Below are positions 63,409 to 64,000 of a stretch of DNA of 64,000 bases, piece by piece (positions within the stretch are counted from its first letter, which is position 1; each line of letters begins with the position of its first letter). Location: the NCBI GenBank assembly GCA_031253985.1, contig JAIRVH010000123.1, forward strand, positions 1 to 64,000, given 5' to 3'. Made by a program: the position numbers and the translations under genes. The stretch is from Sphingobacterium sp. (GTDB taxonomy: Bacteria; Bacteroidota; Bacteroidia; Sphingobacteriales; Sphingobacteriaceae). The notes under the pieces were generated by a model that was not told the origin of the DNA, searched no databases, and saw nothing but the letters and a program-made list of their open reading frames with translations.

Positions 63409-64000
63409 ATGTATGTACCCAAACATTTCCAATTCGAAGGCTACGCCGAGAAGATTGCATTTATGCAACAATATAGCTTTGCGGCCATCGTATCGATAAA
63501 AAATGGCATTCCGATAGCAACACAACTTCCCTTCCATATCCGTATGGACAAAGACCAGCTGATTTTGACATCACACTTCGCCCGCGCCAACGAACAAGCA
63601 GATTATATCGAAAATTCACCATCACTGGTTATATTCTCCGAACCTCATGCCTATATTTCTCCGCAGCACTACGACAAAGTGGAAAGCGTGCCAACCTGGG
63701 ATTACATCGCAGTACATGCCTATGGTCTTGCATCAATCCTAACAGACGAACAGGCAAAAAACAAAGTATTGGAGCAGATGATCCTCAGTTATGATGAAGC
63801 CTATCTGACACAATGGAATGAGCTCTCCGATCGATTTAAAAGTGGAATGATGCGGGGTATTGTCGCATTTGAACTTGTCGTGACGGATTTGCAGGGACAA
63901 AAAAAATTAAGTCAAAATAAAAGCGAAACAGAAAGACAGCGGATCAGTGATTTTTTGGAAAATAGCAATAGAACGCACGAACGCGATATTGCAGCATCGA
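63409..64000 (+). CDS. PaiB-like FMN-binding negative transcriptional regulator (3' partial)
   Basis: The frame starts MYVPKHFQFEGYAEKIAFMQ and stays open to the window end (197 full codons). It is the PaiB/FMN_bind_2 family: SFAAIVSIKNGIPIATQLPF, LTSHFARANEQ (FMN-binding loop), VIFSEPHAYISP and VPTWDYIAVHAYG (with the typical H-x-Y-I-x-P-x-x-Y and P-T-W-x-Y motifs) and KSGMMRGIVAFEL. Family members bind FMN and are named after a Bacillus regulator of sporulation and degradative enzymes. Only about the last tenth of the protein should be outside the window. Confidence 0.9.
   Translation, partial: MYVPKHFQFEGYAEKIAFMQQYSFAAIVSIKNGIPIATQLPFHIRMDKDQLILTSHFARANEQADYIENSPSLVIFSEPHAYISPQHYDKVESVPTWDYIAVHAYGLASILTDEQAKNKVLEQMILSYDEAYLTQWNELSDRFKSGMMRGIVAFELVVTDLQGQKKLSQNKSETERQRISDFLENSNRTHERDIAAS

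Noticed and set aside
1..64000. CRISPR array, prophage, complete transposon, rRNA
   Set aside because: No evenly spaced repeats, no integrase or transposase, no structural phage genes and no rRNA-like sequence found on either strand.

Overview
The window looks like a chromosomal segment of a Bacteroidota bacterium of the Sphingobacteriaceae, most likely Sphingobacterium or a close relative. Evidence: Bacteroidota-type -7 boxes (TAnnTTTG) with upstream TTG elements, AT-rich spacers, few Shine-Dalgarno sites, families common in this group (anti-sigma of the RskA type, M13 peptidase, DUF4965/GtaA, Pr6Pr, DUF2931, LytS/LytTR pair) and a SusC-type plug module. I identified the organism from family content only, not by any search. 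Most of the window is ordinary core and accessory chromosome. There is no prophage, no complete insertion sequence, no CRISPR array and no rRNA. The one RNA gene I can support is a tRNA-Leu(TAG) with its own promoter and terminator.

Layout. 1-4.1 kb: end of a probable ferritin-like protein, a convergent ECF sigma/anti-sigma pair, and unknown small, secreted and lipoprotein genes. 4.4-8.1 kb: tRNA-Leu, a small secreted protein, a ROK sugar kinase and a DUF389 membrane protein. 8.2-13.1 kb: M13 metallopeptidase, GH2 glycosidase, a DUF6496 mini-protein and a lipoprotein. 13.3-19.2 kb: a DUF417 / AraC / DUF1275 cluster, a GH16 glucanase, a double UspA protein, a zinc alcohol dehydrogenase and an OmdA-type protein. 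19.3-25.7 kb: an RND tripartite efflux operon (adaptor, pump, outer-membrane channel) preceded by a small unknown gene. 25.7-32.4 kb: a giant alpha-2-macroglobulin-like protein of about 2000 residues with an internal SusC-like regulatory domain plus TonB plug, then a small membrane protein. 32.7-41 kb: DinB, RibD-like reductase, a broken gene, 2-hydroxyacid dehydrogenase, GT39-like transferase, NIPSNAP, a stand-alone receiver and GNAT. 41-45.8 kb: di-heme cytochrome c peroxidase plus AcpA-type phosphoesterase, and divergent HxlR/YceI. 45.9-54 kb: a membrane-bound TPR-HTH regulator, a DUF2931 membrane protein, GNAT, a frameshifted gene, PepSY, HPP and VOC genes. 54-64 kb: Pr6Pr, a LytTR/LytS two-component operon, DUF4965 glutaminase-like protein, MscS channel, a truncated GNAT and the start of a PaiB-like FMN protein.

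Main observations. (1) The alpha-2-macroglobulin-like protein carries a SusC-type N-module (regulatory domain, DEVVVVGYG signature, plug) where a bait region would be expected, and keeps a CxEQ thioester motif. (2) A 9-bp direct repeat, ATTGTAAA(T/C), with an 11-bp gap lies about 55 bp upstream of both the LytTR regulator operon and a distant secreted-protein gene at 2.5 kb, which suggests a regulon. (3) The cytochrome c peroxidase has an imelysin-like N-terminal half and sits in an operon with an AcpA-type phosphoesterase. (4) Several genes are decayed: frameshifted or truncated remnants lie near 7.9, 34.2, 37.9, 50.5 and 63.2 kb, and a lone IS-end-like sequence sits inside a terminator loop at 10.3 kb.
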